Under the pieces are notes generated by a model. The model was not told the origin of the DNA. It ran no database searches and saw only the letters and a program-made list of their open reading frames with translations. Below are positions 35,100 through 48,127 of a stretch of 64,000 nucleotides of DNA, one piece after another. A program made the translations under genes and the position numbers. Source of the stretch: Lagopus muta (taxonomy: Eukaryota; Chordata; Aves; Galliformes; Phasianidae); assembly GCF_023343835.1 (NCBI RefSeq), contig NC_064433.1, positions 182,731,777 through 182,795,776 on the forward strand, given 5' to 3'. How positions within the stretch are numbered: position 1 is the first letter of the stretch; the number at the start of each line of letters is the position of its first letter.

Positions 35100-37113
35100 T
35101 AGTAGTAGTATTGTTGAAATGGAAGAATTTACACTCCTGCAGTTGTAGGACTCCAAATTCTGCCTGTTGCCAGCACCTTATAAAGCATCACTCAAGAACT
35201 TATCCTCCACAGTCAGTACTACTGTGTCACCACAGCTCTGGAGTTGAGCAGTATAGCCACATTAGCAGAGGTAAGATGGACTTTTTTGTAAAACCATTAA
35301 AAATGATTTAGAAACAGTAATAAAAATGTAGAAAATCTTGTTTACAAACCTCAGGAGTGACTTTGAGAGCCTATTAGAGTGAAATAAGCAAATCAGTAGG
35401 ATTTACAATATTTTATAACCATTAAAATTAAACACAGAAACAATGCTCTGCAGATCAGTTTTTGTATTCCCTACAAAACGTGGCAGTGGCAGACAATGCT
35501 TAATAATCATTTCTGTGAAATACAGACAGAAAAAAATCATAGAAACATTATTTAGCATCTTGTAACACCACGGGCTGGATCTTCTCTTGCATCCTATACA
35601 AAATATTCTTATCTTCCACAGTAGCACTGATCCTCACACACAACCACGTGCATGATGTATGGTGGTGCCACAGACATTTGTGAGAAGGCAGAGCCCTCTC
35701 ACACCAATGGAACCAAAATGACACAAAAGGGAACTTGGAGCACTCTGTCCTTGCTAATGGCCAGTGAGTCTTTCGCTGTTATACCAGTGAAATGAACACC
35801 AGCCCTCCAACAGAAGTCTTATAATCCAAACGATAAAGGAGGAGGAGACTGTCTGGACATGTGGATCTATAGGAAATGTTTCGTACTTTTAATTCATAAA
35901 TAAATTCATAATTTAAATTATAAGTATTATGTACTTTAATTCATAATTAATTCATTAATGCATTGGTCTACCAAAATAGGTTAGCTACCTGGACTTGGAC
36001 CTGAGGCTATTAATGAAACAATGCTAATAAAATCACTCTAATGTTTGTGATTAATACTTTCTTTCAGTGTAGCATTCTGCTTCATCATCTTCAGCAAAGT
36101 TCTATTTTTAATTTAAACAAAGCACTTTACCAAGAAGCTAAATGCATCAAGCGTAACAGTTTAGTCTCTCTAGAACACATACCCTCAAGTGTACTTTCAC
36201 ATCAGTGATAAATTGAGAGGGTGAGGGAATGGTGTGGTTTTTACAAACAGTTTTCTGTGAATTTAAGCAAGCAAGAGGCTAAACTGAAATACAGTTGCAA
36301 CATCACAGCACTGGAAGGAATTTCTGGTATCGTTATCTTTAGGTGCTAAGAAAACCTTTGATAGAATTGCCTGGGATTATTTTTTTAAATCCTTGAAAGA
36401 ATGGGATTTGATGGCACTTTATCAATGGGATTAAGCTTCTCTTTTCTTAGTCCCCCTCTTGGGTGATTTTCAAAAGTAAGTGCATTTCAAAAGTACTCCC
36501 ATTACAGATGGGCCACTTTGCCTGGTGTTTTTCGGTACAGCTCTAGCACCACTGACATTCAAAACCTAGAGCTGGTTAAACTACTGCACACTGCACAGCT
36601 GGTGTTCTGCATCTGCTCTTCAGGCCCAAAAGGCAACACTCAGCTCTCTTGAATCTAAGGAAAAGAGCTCAATGCTTGTTTAGATGTAAAGTGAGTTGGA
36701 ATTAATGAAAGACATGAAGATTAATTAGTTAAATCTAAATAGTACCACTATCACTGAATTCCCAATAATTGCTAAAGGCAGAACAATCCTCAAACTTTCA
36801 CAGTAGTTTATTTAAATAAATGAGCTTTATCACTGTTTCCACACAACCTCACATCTGCTGCTATCAGGAAACAAAGTGTCAGAAGGATATACATTAAAGA
36901 GGTATTGGTGAAAGCATTACTTAATGAAACATTACAAGTTTTAACTTGAAACAGATAGCTAACAAAAATATTTTGTTGGTAGTAGTCTTCAATAAAAAAA
37001 GATAATTTTTCAACAAAGTGTAAAATTGTATCCAATCCAAGCTTAGTGTCATGTTTACATACAGAACTGAAGTTATACACATTAAAAAAAAACTTAGTTT
37101 CAAAAGGGGAAGG

Positions 37114-37190
37114 AAAAAAAAAAAAAAAAAAAGAAGAAGAAGCATAGGTTTACTGATTAGTCTTTTTTGGTTGCTTGGAATAACAATGCA

Positions 37191-37231
<41 letters not shown>
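37114..37231. repeat. Two long A runs, A19 and A38
   Basis: A19 at 37114-37132, followed by gaagaagaag, and a perfect A38 at 37194-37231. There is no recognisable gene-derived sequence upstream and no signs of a processed pseudogene. The A38 run is the longest homopolymer in the window and could be length-variable or a sequencing artefact. Confidence 0.95.
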
Positions 37232-37233
<2 letters not shown>

Positions 37234-37923
37234 TCAGTCTATTCATAAGTATTTTTTCTTCAATACAAGGTAGAAAAAAAGTATATGAAACATATGTTAA
37301 AAATAAAATAATAATAAAAAACCAACAACAACAGTAATAATGACAGTCTTACTGATTTGCTCAAAATTTCCCATAATCAGATAGAGGAGGATTGAAGAAC
37401 AGATTCTCACAGGCGAGGAAGTTTGCAAGGATCACTTCTACTGCCTAATCAATACTCTCTAATTCTTCTAATTCTTAGTGTCTAATTCTTAGACACTTAA
37501 ATTTGTATATCTGAGTTCCTGTGACCTGGAGATCTGCTTTCTTGTCATAACTGAACAAACCTGCTGAAAACATTATGTGTGATATTGTTAAAAGGGTTTG
37601 ATTCAGCTATGTGTGCATAGACATGTAGTGCCACTTGAAATATCCTACTGTATCTCTCCCAGCTCTGTCATACCATTCCAGCAAGGCATAGGTGCTGAGT
37701 CATGTTTCTAGAAGTCTTGTGTGTCCTGGAGCAGCCCTAGAATTAGATGCCTACACTGTGGGAACTGTCTGGGGACAAAACATCAAGGTAACATGGCAAC
37801 ATAAATTGTAGATGTTCATAGTTAGCAGTTCAATACCATACACAGTCTGCTTCCTTATGTCAACTTAATTGCAGCTGTATTAAAAACAGTAGTCACTCAT
37901 AAACCACTTTGTATACCCCTTTT

Positions 37924-38255
37924 TCATAGATTCATAGAATTGTTTCAATTGGAAAAGACTCTTAAAGGTCCAACACTCCCTGCAATGAACAGGGACACCT
38001 ACTGCTGGATCAGGGTGCTCAGAGCCCTGTCCAGCCTGACTTTGAACAAATTCAAGGATGGGACATCCATATCCACCACCTCTCTGTGTAACCTGTTCCA
38101 GTGCTTCACTATCATTAGCATAAAAAAAACATTTTCTTTATACCCAACCTAAATCTACACTCTCCTTCTTTGAAACCATTTTACCTTGTCCAATCACAGC
38201 ACATCCTGCTAAAGAGTCTATCCCCTTCTTTCTTATAGCTCCTCTTTGGGTTTGT
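37924..38255 (-). mobile_element. CR1 LINE 3' fragment
   Basis: The plus strand reads catagattcatagaattg (37926 onwards), then caattggaaaagactcttaaaggtcc, the ctggatcagggtgctcagagccc block, cctgttccagtgcttcac and acccaacctaaatctacactc. These are the CR1 3' end in reverse complement. The 5' end is truncated near 38255. Confidence 0.9.
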
Positions 38256-40334
38256 TTCTTGATCACAGGATGCAAATTTCCATAACTCCTTTATAGGCAA
38301 TTTTCATATTTTTCTTTGTTTGGTTCCTAGACTATGAATGTTTATTGTGAAAGATCACAGAGTTCACAAGTAGAGTGAGAATTTTCAGTAATTGTCCCAA
38401 TTAACCATCTTGCTACTATTGAAAAACTAATTTTCTTTCAGAGGAAGAAAATCTTTAGCTACTTGTAGAAAAGATTTTTTTCATAAACCAATTTCAAAGT
38501 GAAGGTTAAGACTCCTTTGATAATAGAGCTCCTGAATTTATATGAAAATTCCACTTTCCCACTTTTAAGGCAAAAGATGTTTATGAAATAAGAAGTTTCT
38601 CTCAGGAACAAGCTCAGAGTAGCAGCAGACAGGGGATGCCATAAGCTCTGAAAATAGAAATTATACTTTTTCTTTAAAAGATGGGTTTCCAAATTTTTAA
38701 GAAAGATATTTCCTGCAGGTTTTTTAATATTTATAGGAATTTTTAATCATATGAGAAATTTACAATAATGCTCGTAGATTGATAATTAGATGTTTGGAAA
38801 AAAAAAAGCAAGTGAATACTACTGTGCGTTGTTACTTAATAGGCTGATAATGAGCACGTGCAGATTCTCATACGGTTTAAGAAAATTTTACACTATATTG
38901 GAATTATACATTTCTTCTATGAAAAATGTGCAAATAGAAATATTACAGGAATTTATAATATTTCAATATTTTCTATTCCACATATTATTAGTATCATAGT
39001 ATACTATTTAGTTACTGATGTAGTACTGTACTAATGTATAGACCAACATACATGCATTGAGTGAAAGATCAAAAAGATGTACAGACAATGAGATTCTTTA
39101 TGATATGCAATCTAAATATTTGTAATAAAATAAAACATATGAAAATTAAACTCTTGCAGTTTGATCTTGTCCATACCTTAAGGATGAACAATTTTAATGT
39201 ATTGTGTGTGTATTGGTCTATATGGAAGACTGGAATGCTGTAAGAAATCAGATCTGTTAGAGAAAATTGACTGATTAATTTAACTGTCCATGCAGGTAAT
39301 GTAAGCATACCAGGAAGCACAGTGCACACTGCATCCTTTATGCTGCAACATTGTTCAGTATGCCTCCCTGTGATTCAATCTCAATTCAATCAATCTCAAT
39401 TTGTAGAAGGAAAAAATCCATAGAGATATGACCTAATTGGTTTCTCAATATCCTATTTCAAAATTATTTTTTTTCATTTACTCGTTTCTTGGAATTGAAC
39501 TTTGTTAATCTCAATTGCTTGCTAAGTAAGAAAAAGATGCCTCCAAATTTATGAAGCAATTTTTATAAGAACATGAAGCTTAAAAATATTAAATGTTGGC
39601 TTTTATTTCTTCTTTTGTTTTTTTCTCTTCATTGACCAGATGTATGTTACACAAATGTTCACATTTTTATTCTTTTTGTAACCAAACATTTAGCAGACTA
39701 ATTGCTTATTTCCCTTAAGAAGGTAATCACTGGATTCCAACAATGATAGAAATTATTATTATTATAATCTGTATACAATCTCGCTGCCCTCACTCCCAAT
39801 CTTTACTTTTTTTTTAAATTTTTTTAAGAAACTACCCTGTCTTCCCACCTCCTTTATTTTTATTTTTTAAAACAACACACACAATGCAAATTTCCTCTAA
39901 TGGGCTACAATTTACACCTAACTGAAACATTTATTTACTAGTAATAGCTTGTCTTGGGACATTCTGAACATTTAATTTTAGAGGTATAAACTAATGAAAA
40001 GAACACAAGACACAACTTGGCATACTTATTCATTCATTGAAAGTGTTTGAGAAATAAACATTTTTTCTGACAGCAAGGTAATAAAGGAATATTTGAGAGA
40101 TCCCATGTACATAAGACAATGTGGTGCTCAAAGCATGAGGAAAATCGTGCTCAGTGCACAGTTTTCAGTTGGAACTTTGGGAGCTGTGTGAAGAAAAATG
40201 CACACCGTCATTTTCTTGTGGAAGCAAAGACCATTTTGTACTACATCCATCTTGTTTCCCTGACTGAGCCTTAGGTACAGCAGCCAAATATGGAGCACAC
40301 AAGCTTCTATATTCAAGTTCTTTTTTTAACCTTG
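38256..40334. other. AT-rich non-coding DNA
   Basis: No gene or transposon recognised. Short frames such as 38790-38999 have no motif. Confidence 0.55.
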
Positions 40335-40984
40335 AAAGCAGATAAGGACTTTGGGATGTTGGTTGATGAGAACCTCAACGTGAACCAGCAATGTGTACTT
40401 GCAGCCTAGAAAGCTAACCGTATCCTGGGCTGCATGAAAAGAAGCATGGTCAAGTCAGGGGAAGTGATTCTCCTCTACCCCACTCTTGTGAGGCCCTACC
40501 CACTGCACTGTGTTTGTCTTTGAGGTTGCCAGAATAAGAAGGACGTGGAACTGTTAGAGAGGGGCCAGACAAGGGCCACAGTGAGCTGGAGCACCACTCC
40601 AATAAAGAAAGGCTGAAGGATCAGACCTTGTTCAGCTTGGAGAAGAGAAGGCTCTTGGGATATATATAGATATATACACATATATATAGCAACTTTCTAA
40701 TAGCTAAAGGAGGCCTACCAGAATGCTGCATATGACAAGATATGACAAGTGCTAATGGCTTCAAATAAGAGAGGATAGATTTAGATTAGATATAAGGAAA
40801 AAATTCTTCACTGCAAGAGTGGTGAAGTTTACTCAGGGATACCGTGGATGCCCCATTCCTGGAGGTGTTCAAGACCACAGGCAGTCTATTCTAGTGGGAA
40901 GTATCTCTGCCCTATGGCAATGGATTTGAAACTAGGTGATCTTCAAGGTCCCCTCCAACTCAAACCAGTCTGTGATTCTTTGAA
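40335..40984 (+). mobile_element. CR1 LINE 3' fragment with an internal AT repeat
   Basis: The plus strand encodes KDFGMLVDENLNVNQQCVLA, KANRILGCMKRSM, VILLYPTLVRPY and [10 protein letters not shown], with several stops. It is interrupted at 40660-40690 by a TATA-rich simple repeat (atatatatagatatatacac). It resumes with ggaggcctaccagaatgctg and ends in a 3' block (actaggtgatcttcaagg) with a weak tail near 40982. Confidence 0.9.
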
Positions 40985-43111
40985 ATGACAGCTGACAACA
41001 AACCTTGAAGGGAGACAGCACTGTATACACTTCTCAGAGTACTCCTCCTGCCTCTTCCCCCCCGCCCGTGGCTGGAGGATAATCCCCTGAGTAGATATTC
41101 TAAATTTAATCTGGATACAAAAATCAGAGGACCAGCAGATTCGATCACTGCTTAACTTGATCTTCTATTTAACTTGATTAGAGCATTAGAGGACAATATG
41201 TTTTCTGCTTAAAATAGTTCAAAAAGTGTTTGTTTTTAGCAGTACATCAGGACAAGGTTACAAAAATTAAGGAAACCACATTTGTAGGAAGTAAGAAATT
41301 TAGTAAACAAGCTATATTGGGAAGAAATATTAAACTCCACTATGGTGAAAGGACATTGGGAAACATGAGATATTTCTAATGCACACAAGGCAATGCTGTT
41401 CCCATCAAAGAAGTCTAAGTGATTTTACCGTGCAGACTGTAAGAGTATCAGGTGTGCTAACTTTGCCATGTGGCAGAAGCAAAGGAAATTGGAATGGAAA
41501 GGTAGTATTTCCCTGGGGAAGACAGAGAACACGATCCAGACTGTAAACACTCTGTATTCATGGCAGTAGACAGTACTGTGAAGACAATATTACAGACTGA
41601 AGTAAGAGTACAGTGTTTCGGATTTCAGTTCTTCTACCCACTTTCAACTGCCTTGTGTATTTTGTGTATATGAGAAATCTTCTGCAATTCCATTTCTCAG
41701 AGAAGAAAACATTCCCATCCACACAATCACAGAACAGCATTCAGGTGGGTACTTTTGGAAGTAATTAGGCCTGATTCTTTCCTCAGAGCAGGGTCATTCT
41801 TCTTTTTCACTGTAAGGGTGCATTGGTGGGTCTTGAACAATTGGTGTCCAACAGGAAACCCATATTCCTAAAAGAAGATAACTCATTATTTCTACTACAT
41901 GACAGTTACACCTTTCACAGCTGATTAGTGGAATATTTTAAATACTTGATGATGCTATTTATTTTGGTAGAATTTATTATATTATTTATTATTTATGAGG
42001 AAAAAATAGTTATGGTTATTTATTTTGTATAGGGGAAAATGCTGGAGAATTTCTTTTTTAATTTGGCTTCATTTACAGAGTATTTATCTTAGAGTATCTA
42101 ATCCTTTCAAAATATGTCCATATTTCAAAAAAAAAAAGTGGGATTTCTGTGAAAACTAGGTAGAGTTGAATCAAAGAAGCAAGAGCAGAATGGAAAAGCA
42201 TTATGAGTTTGAGTAAGAAAAGTGGGATGTGAACATTTTCTTTTGTGTTTTACATGAGGTGCATACATTACATTAATTGGCTACACTATCATTAGCTTAA
42301 GACATGACACTGTATTCAAGGATCCAGAAAAACACCAGTCTCTGACACCATCAAGAAAACTATAAAATCATGTGCACAGAAAAGCACTTGAAAGTCTACA
42401 AGAGATAAATGTTGTTTTTCTACTTATTATTGTCTAGAATGTAAGTAATGTTAATGTTAAGGTGAAAATAGTATATTTGCCTCTTTATATTTCAGTAATT
42501 TTCTGTCCATTTTCTTGCAGTACCCCTGTTTCAAATAATGGTGAGATGAGTCAAACTGTCCAGATATAATCTGTTAGCCAAAAAAAGCCAAGATATCCCC
42601 TACGTAATATTTCTTGATACCTACTTTTTTTCAGTGGTATCTCAAATAATTTGACTTCTTTGCCACTATTTGTACATGCAATTCTATCACCACTTCTCTA
42701 TGTTTACCCAGAAAATTGAGCAATAATGTCTGTTCAAATCCTGCTTTTGTGATGTCTTTGACAAATAAATGCAGTTTTCAACTGTAATTTTCATTTGTAT
42801 TTACTTGGGGCCTGAGTTATCTTCTGTTGATATATTAAAATCTGGAGGTTGAAAGAAATACCAGGTTGACAGTGAGGTCTTCAGGCTCTTTAGACAAAAA
42901 TAATGCAGGTTGGCTTTTCCTATAACTGATGTTCCCTTTAGTGAATGAACATTTAGTTGCCTCATTTGTTTATTTCCTTACTTTTTCTGAATGCAGATGT
43001 TCAGATTTATGTGATTGCTGTGACTCTTTTGAGAGAGGAAGTTTATTAGCTTAGGTGTAGCATCATGCAAACATGACAATATTGTTTTCAGTCCAGGAGT
43101 CTACATGCAGC
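40985..43111. other. AT-rich non-coding DNA
   Basis: No gene or transposon recognised. A short C-rich patch occurs near 41050-41075. Confidence 0.55.
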
Positions 43112-44110
43112 CTCATAGAATCATAGAATCATAGAATCACCAAGGTTGGAAAAGACCTAAAAAATCATCCAGTCCAACCGTTCACCTATTCCCAGTAGCT
43201 CCCACTAAACCATGTCCCTCAACACAACATCCAGCCTTTCCTTGAACACCCCCAGGCTCGGCGACTCCACCACCTCCCTGGGCAGTCCATTCCAGTGCCT
43301 GACCACCCTTTCTGAAAAGTAATACTTCCTCATGTCCAGCCTGAATTTCCCCTGGCGTAGCTTGAAACCATTCCCCCTGGTCCTATCACTAATGACACAA
43401 GAGAAGAGGCCGACCCCCAGCTCACTACAGCCTCCCTTCAGGAAGTTATAGAGAGCAATGAGGTCTCCCCTGAGCCTCCTCTTCTCCAGGCTGAACATTC
43501 CCAGCTCCTTCAGCCTCTCCTCATATGGCCTGTGTTCCAGACCCCCCACCAGCTTTGTTGCCCTCCTTTGAACACGTTCCAGGGCCTCAATATCTTTCTT
43601 GCAGTGAGGGGCCCAAAACTGGACACAGTACTCGAGGTGCGGCCTGACGAGTGCTGAATATAGGGGAACAATCACCTCTGCTCCTGCTTGCAACGCTGTT
43701 TCTGATGCAAGCCAGGATGCCATTGGCCTTCTTGGCCACCTGGGCACACTGTCGGCTCATGTTCAGCCGAGCATCAATCAATACCCCCAGGTCCATTTCC
43801 TCTACACAGTCCTCCAGCCACACCGCCCCAAGCCTGTAGCGTCGCCTGGGGTTGTTGTGGCCGAAGTGCAGGACCCGGCATTTGGCCTTGTTGAAACTCA
43901 TCCCATTGGCTCCAGCCCAGCTCTCCAGCCTGTCCAGATCCCTCTGTAGGGCCTCGCGACCCCCAGGCAGATCCACACTTCCAGCCAATTTGGTGTCATC
44001 TGCGAATTTACTGAGGGTGCACTCGATGCCCTCATCGAGGTCATCAATAAAGATATTGAAGAGGACAGGCCCCAGCACCGACCCCTGGGGAACACCACTC
44101 ACAACCGGCC
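43112..44110 (-). mobile_element. CR1 LINE, youngest-looking copy
   Basis: The minus strand has a 5'-truncated CR1 of about 1.0 kb with many intact CpGs and little frame damage. The tail is three perfect octamers, read on the plus strand as catagaat at 43114-43137. Next to it is the 3' untranslated hairpin, ggttgg (43144-43149) pairing with ccaacc (43174-43179). The ORF2 stop lies just upstream. No clean target duplication was found, although ctacat occurs close to both ends. Confidence 0.97.
43205..44102 (-). pseudogene. CR1 ORF2 reverse-transcriptase C-terminal half, one frameshift
   Basis: In order on the minus strand: [30 protein letters not shown], catalytic motif C FADD (44006-43995), [60 protein letters not shown]. 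Near 43680-43690 the frame shifts, consistent with loss of two bases from a ctccctgctcctg-type run. The other frame then gives [60 protein letters not shown] and ends at VVLRDMV-stop (43205). Palm motif A, the fingers and the endonuclease are absent through 5' truncation, so it cannot be active. Confidence 0.95.
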
Positions 44111-45984
44111 TCTCTACATATCATACAAGTTGGTTGGATCCCACTGTTCCAACCATTGCTATATGTTCCAACCATTGCTATATGTCAGTGGAAGAATCTG
44201 CTCCATGAAAAGGTATTCCCAATAGACCAGTTTCTACCGTCAGCCTGATGTAGTATGCCAGATCTGTATGCCAGTAAGTACAAAACCGATTCATACAATG
44301 CCATTGCTACACAGCAACATCAGTCTACAGTCTAAAAGTATGTATGCTTTATGAAGCAATTTCATCCACTGTTCATTAAGGAAACAATCACCATGGTAAC
44401 TTACGCATTACAAGTTACGACTACTGCCTCTTAAGTTTCTTAAGCACATAGCAACAGGAAAATACTGCCAGAACAACTCAATTTTAGTAGTGTTTGAAAG
44501 CGATAAATAAGGTTTACTAGGCACTTTATAAAGATTAAATTATTCAGATTTATATAGATCAGAGAAGTCATGGGCATTTCATACCACATTCCATAAATCC
44601 AAAGCATAGTATTAATCTGTAAGTTCTAATAGTTTTACATCAGATTGTGCCATCTGAATATCCTATTGTCATGTTTGTCAGATGCAACTTCCCCAGTGAC
44701 ACAACTCACATCACAGTAAATTCAGCTCTTTTTATCATAGGGAGACTCAGCAGAACATAGCTTCCCCACTGCTGTGCCAGATGAGATGGAGGAGTGCAGT
44801 CACACAAAGGAGACCCAAAGTCACAGGAAGAGGATTTTTCTTAGCAGACTGGTGATGGCAGGAAGGTGAAATAAAAAGAGGAAGGTATCATTTCAGTCTT
44901 TATCTATTTGTCTGAGGAAACCAAGATATTACGAGGTTTGTGGAAAAGATCTGTTCATTGTACATTAAGGGGAATTATTATTTCTTTTTTCTGCAGCTTT
45001 GCCTGAGAAGTAGGAGGATCTAGCTTTTTTTTTTTTTTTTTAATGTATGTATCTACATACGCTTAAACTTCCCCTAATTCATTGGCTAAGCAAAATCCTC
45101 TTGGCTAGACCTGATAGAAATATTTCAATTTACATTTTGTATTATTTTTTTAATAATTTATCTGAGCATTTTTAGGTCAGAATACTGTATTACCCCAAAC
45201 TATTTTTAATGAAAAAGCAGTTACTTTAAACACTCTTAATTGTCTCCCTAAAACTGGGAAAAAACAATTTTAATATCTATAACAAATATGGTGGGGTTTT
45301 TTGTTTGTTTGTTTGTTTGTTTCTGTGGTGATAGTTGTGGATAGAGGTGTCTTGTTTAAAGTTGCTTGCTTTATTTACTGTAGTGATCTATTTTGTTTGT
45401 CATTCATACAACTGTTGTCATTCATATATCTGAGCCCAATAACGACCATTTTTATTTACAAATTAGATTAATGTAGTATTAAAGAAAATTTCTCAGTTCT
45501 TTTGACGTCAATGAAATACTGTTACTGATATTAAAAAGTACTGTAGCATGTCAAAACTTATTATCAAGTTCCAATTCAACAGTAAATGTTATGAAAAATA
45601 AGATTCCTACATAAAATAGGTCTCCACTTTTTGCAATAGTAACCTTAGTTTCTTCTCTATCACAGCATGCTAGCATTGATGAAGCCTTATGGCTTCAGTC
45701 TTTTTTGTAGCCACGTCTAAAAAGGCTACAGCTACTCCTGTTTTATCAGCTGCTTCAATTACATGTTATGTCTGAGGACTGAAACCTGTATACCACCATA
45801 TGTTTCCTGAGAAATTTTGTGTCTTCTTTAATGTCAATGTATTTTAAAATATATCCAATGAGCACAGAGTTATGCCTTATGATTATTAAATAACACCTGG
45901 ACTTTGAAATTCCTTGTGAGGATACCAGATTTACTGACTTGAATTTCTTTTTTCCCTCAGACTCAGTACTCCACTATGTGACTG
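44111..45984. other. AT-rich non-coding DNA
   Basis: No gene recognised. Contains a 19-base tandem duplication (44146-44183), a T17 run (45025-45041) and a (TTTG)n patch (45298-45322). Confidence 0.55.
44146..44183. repeat. Two-copy tandem repeat, period 19
   Basis: gttccaaccattgctatat occurs twice, head to tail and without mismatch, about 35 bases from the 5' end of the young CR1. Confidence 0.95.
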
Positions 45985-46335
45985 TAATGGGCTTGCATGG
46001 ATTTTGGTAGCAAGGGCTGAAGGAGCGGTTCTGTGAGCAGTGCCCAGCAGTGCCCCATGCCAGAGCAGAGCAGCTCCAGCTGCACCAGCAGGGACCCACT
46101 GCTGAGCAGAGCTGAGCCCTGGGTGATGCCGGGTGTGCCTCTGGGAGAACAGATTGGAAGGAAGGAATCAGTGCTGTGCAACTGCAGCTGGGAGAGAGGG
46201 GTGAGAAATGGGGGAGAAGCGGCCCTGCAGTCCCCAAGGTCAGCGCAGGAGGTGCAGGAGGTGCTCCAGGCACAGAGCAGAAGTTCCCTGCAGCCCAGGA
46301 AAGGCCCACGATGAAGCAGGCTGTCCCCCTATAGG
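45985..46335 (+). mobile_element. GC-rich block resembling an avian LTR-like repeat
   Basis: A sharply bounded GC-rich segment in AT-rich DNA. The run ggattttggtagcaaggg, cagtgcccagcagtgcccca, gaagcggccctgcag, caaggtcagcgcaggagg, gaggtgctccaggca, gcaggctgtccccct is a word order I recall from a GC-rich interspersed repeat common in bird genomes, possibly an endogenous-retrovirus LTR. The class is from memory and not confirmed. No retroviral coding sequence or primer-binding site is visible beside it. Open frames on both strands are composition effects. Confidence 0.5.
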
Positions 46336-48096
46336 TGTCTGGAGTTTGCTTTTAGTTCTCACTTCTCTAGTCTGTTAGCAATAGCTAAAAATTTGCCAGA
46401 ATTTTATGCAGTAAGCACAGCATTTTGCAGATGATGCTTTAATTTAGACTTCATCTTAGTTCATCAACCCACCAAAGTTGAAAAGTTATTTTCATGTCAT
46501 AATCATTCATTTTTTAAATTCCTCTACTCATATTATCGCTTGCTTTATTTCACAGCTGCAAACTTCAAGATAATTTCTAACTTCAGAAACTGGAGGGAAC
46601 AATGCAACTAGGAAAATGTTTGAAGCGCTAGTCACAGGGATGTTTAAAAGCAGCAGGAAATGTCAAGTCTGTAAATTTAACTTTGACACCACTAGAATGC
46701 TCAGAAAATGTAAATTCATGACTTGAGAAAGAGGGCAGGTTCATGACAACCACAGCTATCATGCCTAATTAAAGTTAGGATTCCATTGTGTGAACATACT
46801 TAGCTTAACAGAACATTATGCCACTTTTCTTTAAATAGATACTCCACCAATAATTTTCACTGTCATTTAAATGAGAAAATATATATATTTAAAGAGCATA
46901 CTGTAGGCTATGATTACATATACTTAAATGTTTTCATTTGACTTGTGGCTTAAATATAGTTTTTTTTATAAAATACCAAGCTGCTGACAGAACTATCCTC
47001 AGCAATGGGTGAATCTCAAAACCTTTAGAGATTTGGCTCATTTCTGATAAACAATGAAAATGTTAGATATTTAGTCAAAGCCTAACACGAACTTTGTGAA
47101 CTTATGTGAAGTCTTCAGGAGCTCCAAACTTCACTTTAGTTTCTGATGTTCTTGGAATAGCTCACTTGACCTGAAAATTACAAATAAAACTTTTTACACT
47201 TCAACTTCGATTTCTGTGTTCATAAATAAGCTCTTGTTTTCCTCTAATAATCTTCAAACATCTTCTAAATGAGTTCAGTCACTTCAAGTCATTTTTTGCA
47301 AATCCTACTCAGAAGCTCCTGGCTCTGCTTGTACATCACTTACTGCCCTGAGCACTCACACAGACCTTCAGATCTCACTGCCGCAGAACACGTTTGTAGG
47401 TTTAATGGTGTGTGTAACCACAGCAGCTGAGTCTTTTTTGCTGACCATCACATTCCGAAGTGGCAAAACAGCATTAAGCAATTTTGACAAGAATCACTGA
47501 AATATCAGGAAAGCATAAGTGGGAGCACAAGTCTTTCAGAAAGAATGGTAAACTGATCTAATTTTCCTTTGGACTGATACTTCTGCTCCTAAAGGAATTA
47601 CTGAAACCATGAGAGGCCTGCTGGCTCTAGTAACTAAAAGCATTTTGGCATGTCTGCAGTCTGTTTCTAAGGTCACAGAAAGTTTCTGACTTCTGAAGAC
47701 AAGCTGAACTCATTGGTTCCACTACCCTGTATAAGTGGCACTCGTGTAACAAAGGATGCATTCAGCTTCTATCCGTGCATGGCCAAAGCCTGCTATCCTT
47801 TGTCTTGCTGGACAGAACCTTACTCTATAATGAAATCTATTGAATTTGTCTAGATCTGAAGTTAAGATGTGGTAGAATACATTAGCAAGCAGAGTTGCTC
47901 ATTGCTGGCTCTGCTTGATGCAGAGCTGAAGGCTTTTAAGACAGGTGCTATGAATGTGTTGCTGTAGCACGTGTGTATTCAGGTCCAGGTAATTAATAAT
48001 ACTTTAGAATAACTTCAAAGTTCTGTACATAAATGACTGTGATTAAAGGGTAAATACTGCACTATACAACTACAATAATAATGGATCTGTAAGAAT

Positions 48097-48127
48097 ATTA
48101 TAGAAAGAAGAACATTATAGAAAGAAG
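48097..48127. repeat. Two-copy direct repeat, period 17
   Basis: attatagaaagaag occurs at 48097-48110 and 48114-48127. Confidence 0.9.

Larger units (their letters stand above)
34086..37923. other. AT-rich non-coding DNA with simple repeats
   Basis: No gene recognised. It contains a catatgcat-rich patch (34246-34318), (TTTG)n near 34795-34825, an ATC triplet array (35077-35099), imperfect AT-rich duplications with aattcataa words (35885-35960), and the A runs at 37114-37231. Confidence 0.55.

Noticed and set aside
37114..37231. Processed pseudogene suggested by the A runs
   Set aside because: No exon-like or gene-derived sequence is recognisable upstream, and no target duplication was seen.
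43112..43140. CRISPR-like short repeats
   Set aside because: The repeated octamers are the CR1 3' tail; there are no spacers and the genome is a vertebrate's.
43100..44120. Target-site duplication ctacat flanking the young CR1
   Set aside because: The left copy is separated from the tail by several bases, so it is not a clean duplication and may be chance.
43651..44208. Plus-strand frames of 62 and 118 codons
   Set aside because: Antisense shadows of the CR1 copy on the minus strand.
45963..46314. Overlapping frames on both strands in the GC-rich block
   Set aside because: Both strands are open because GC-rich sequence has few stops; the block looks like an interspersed repeat.
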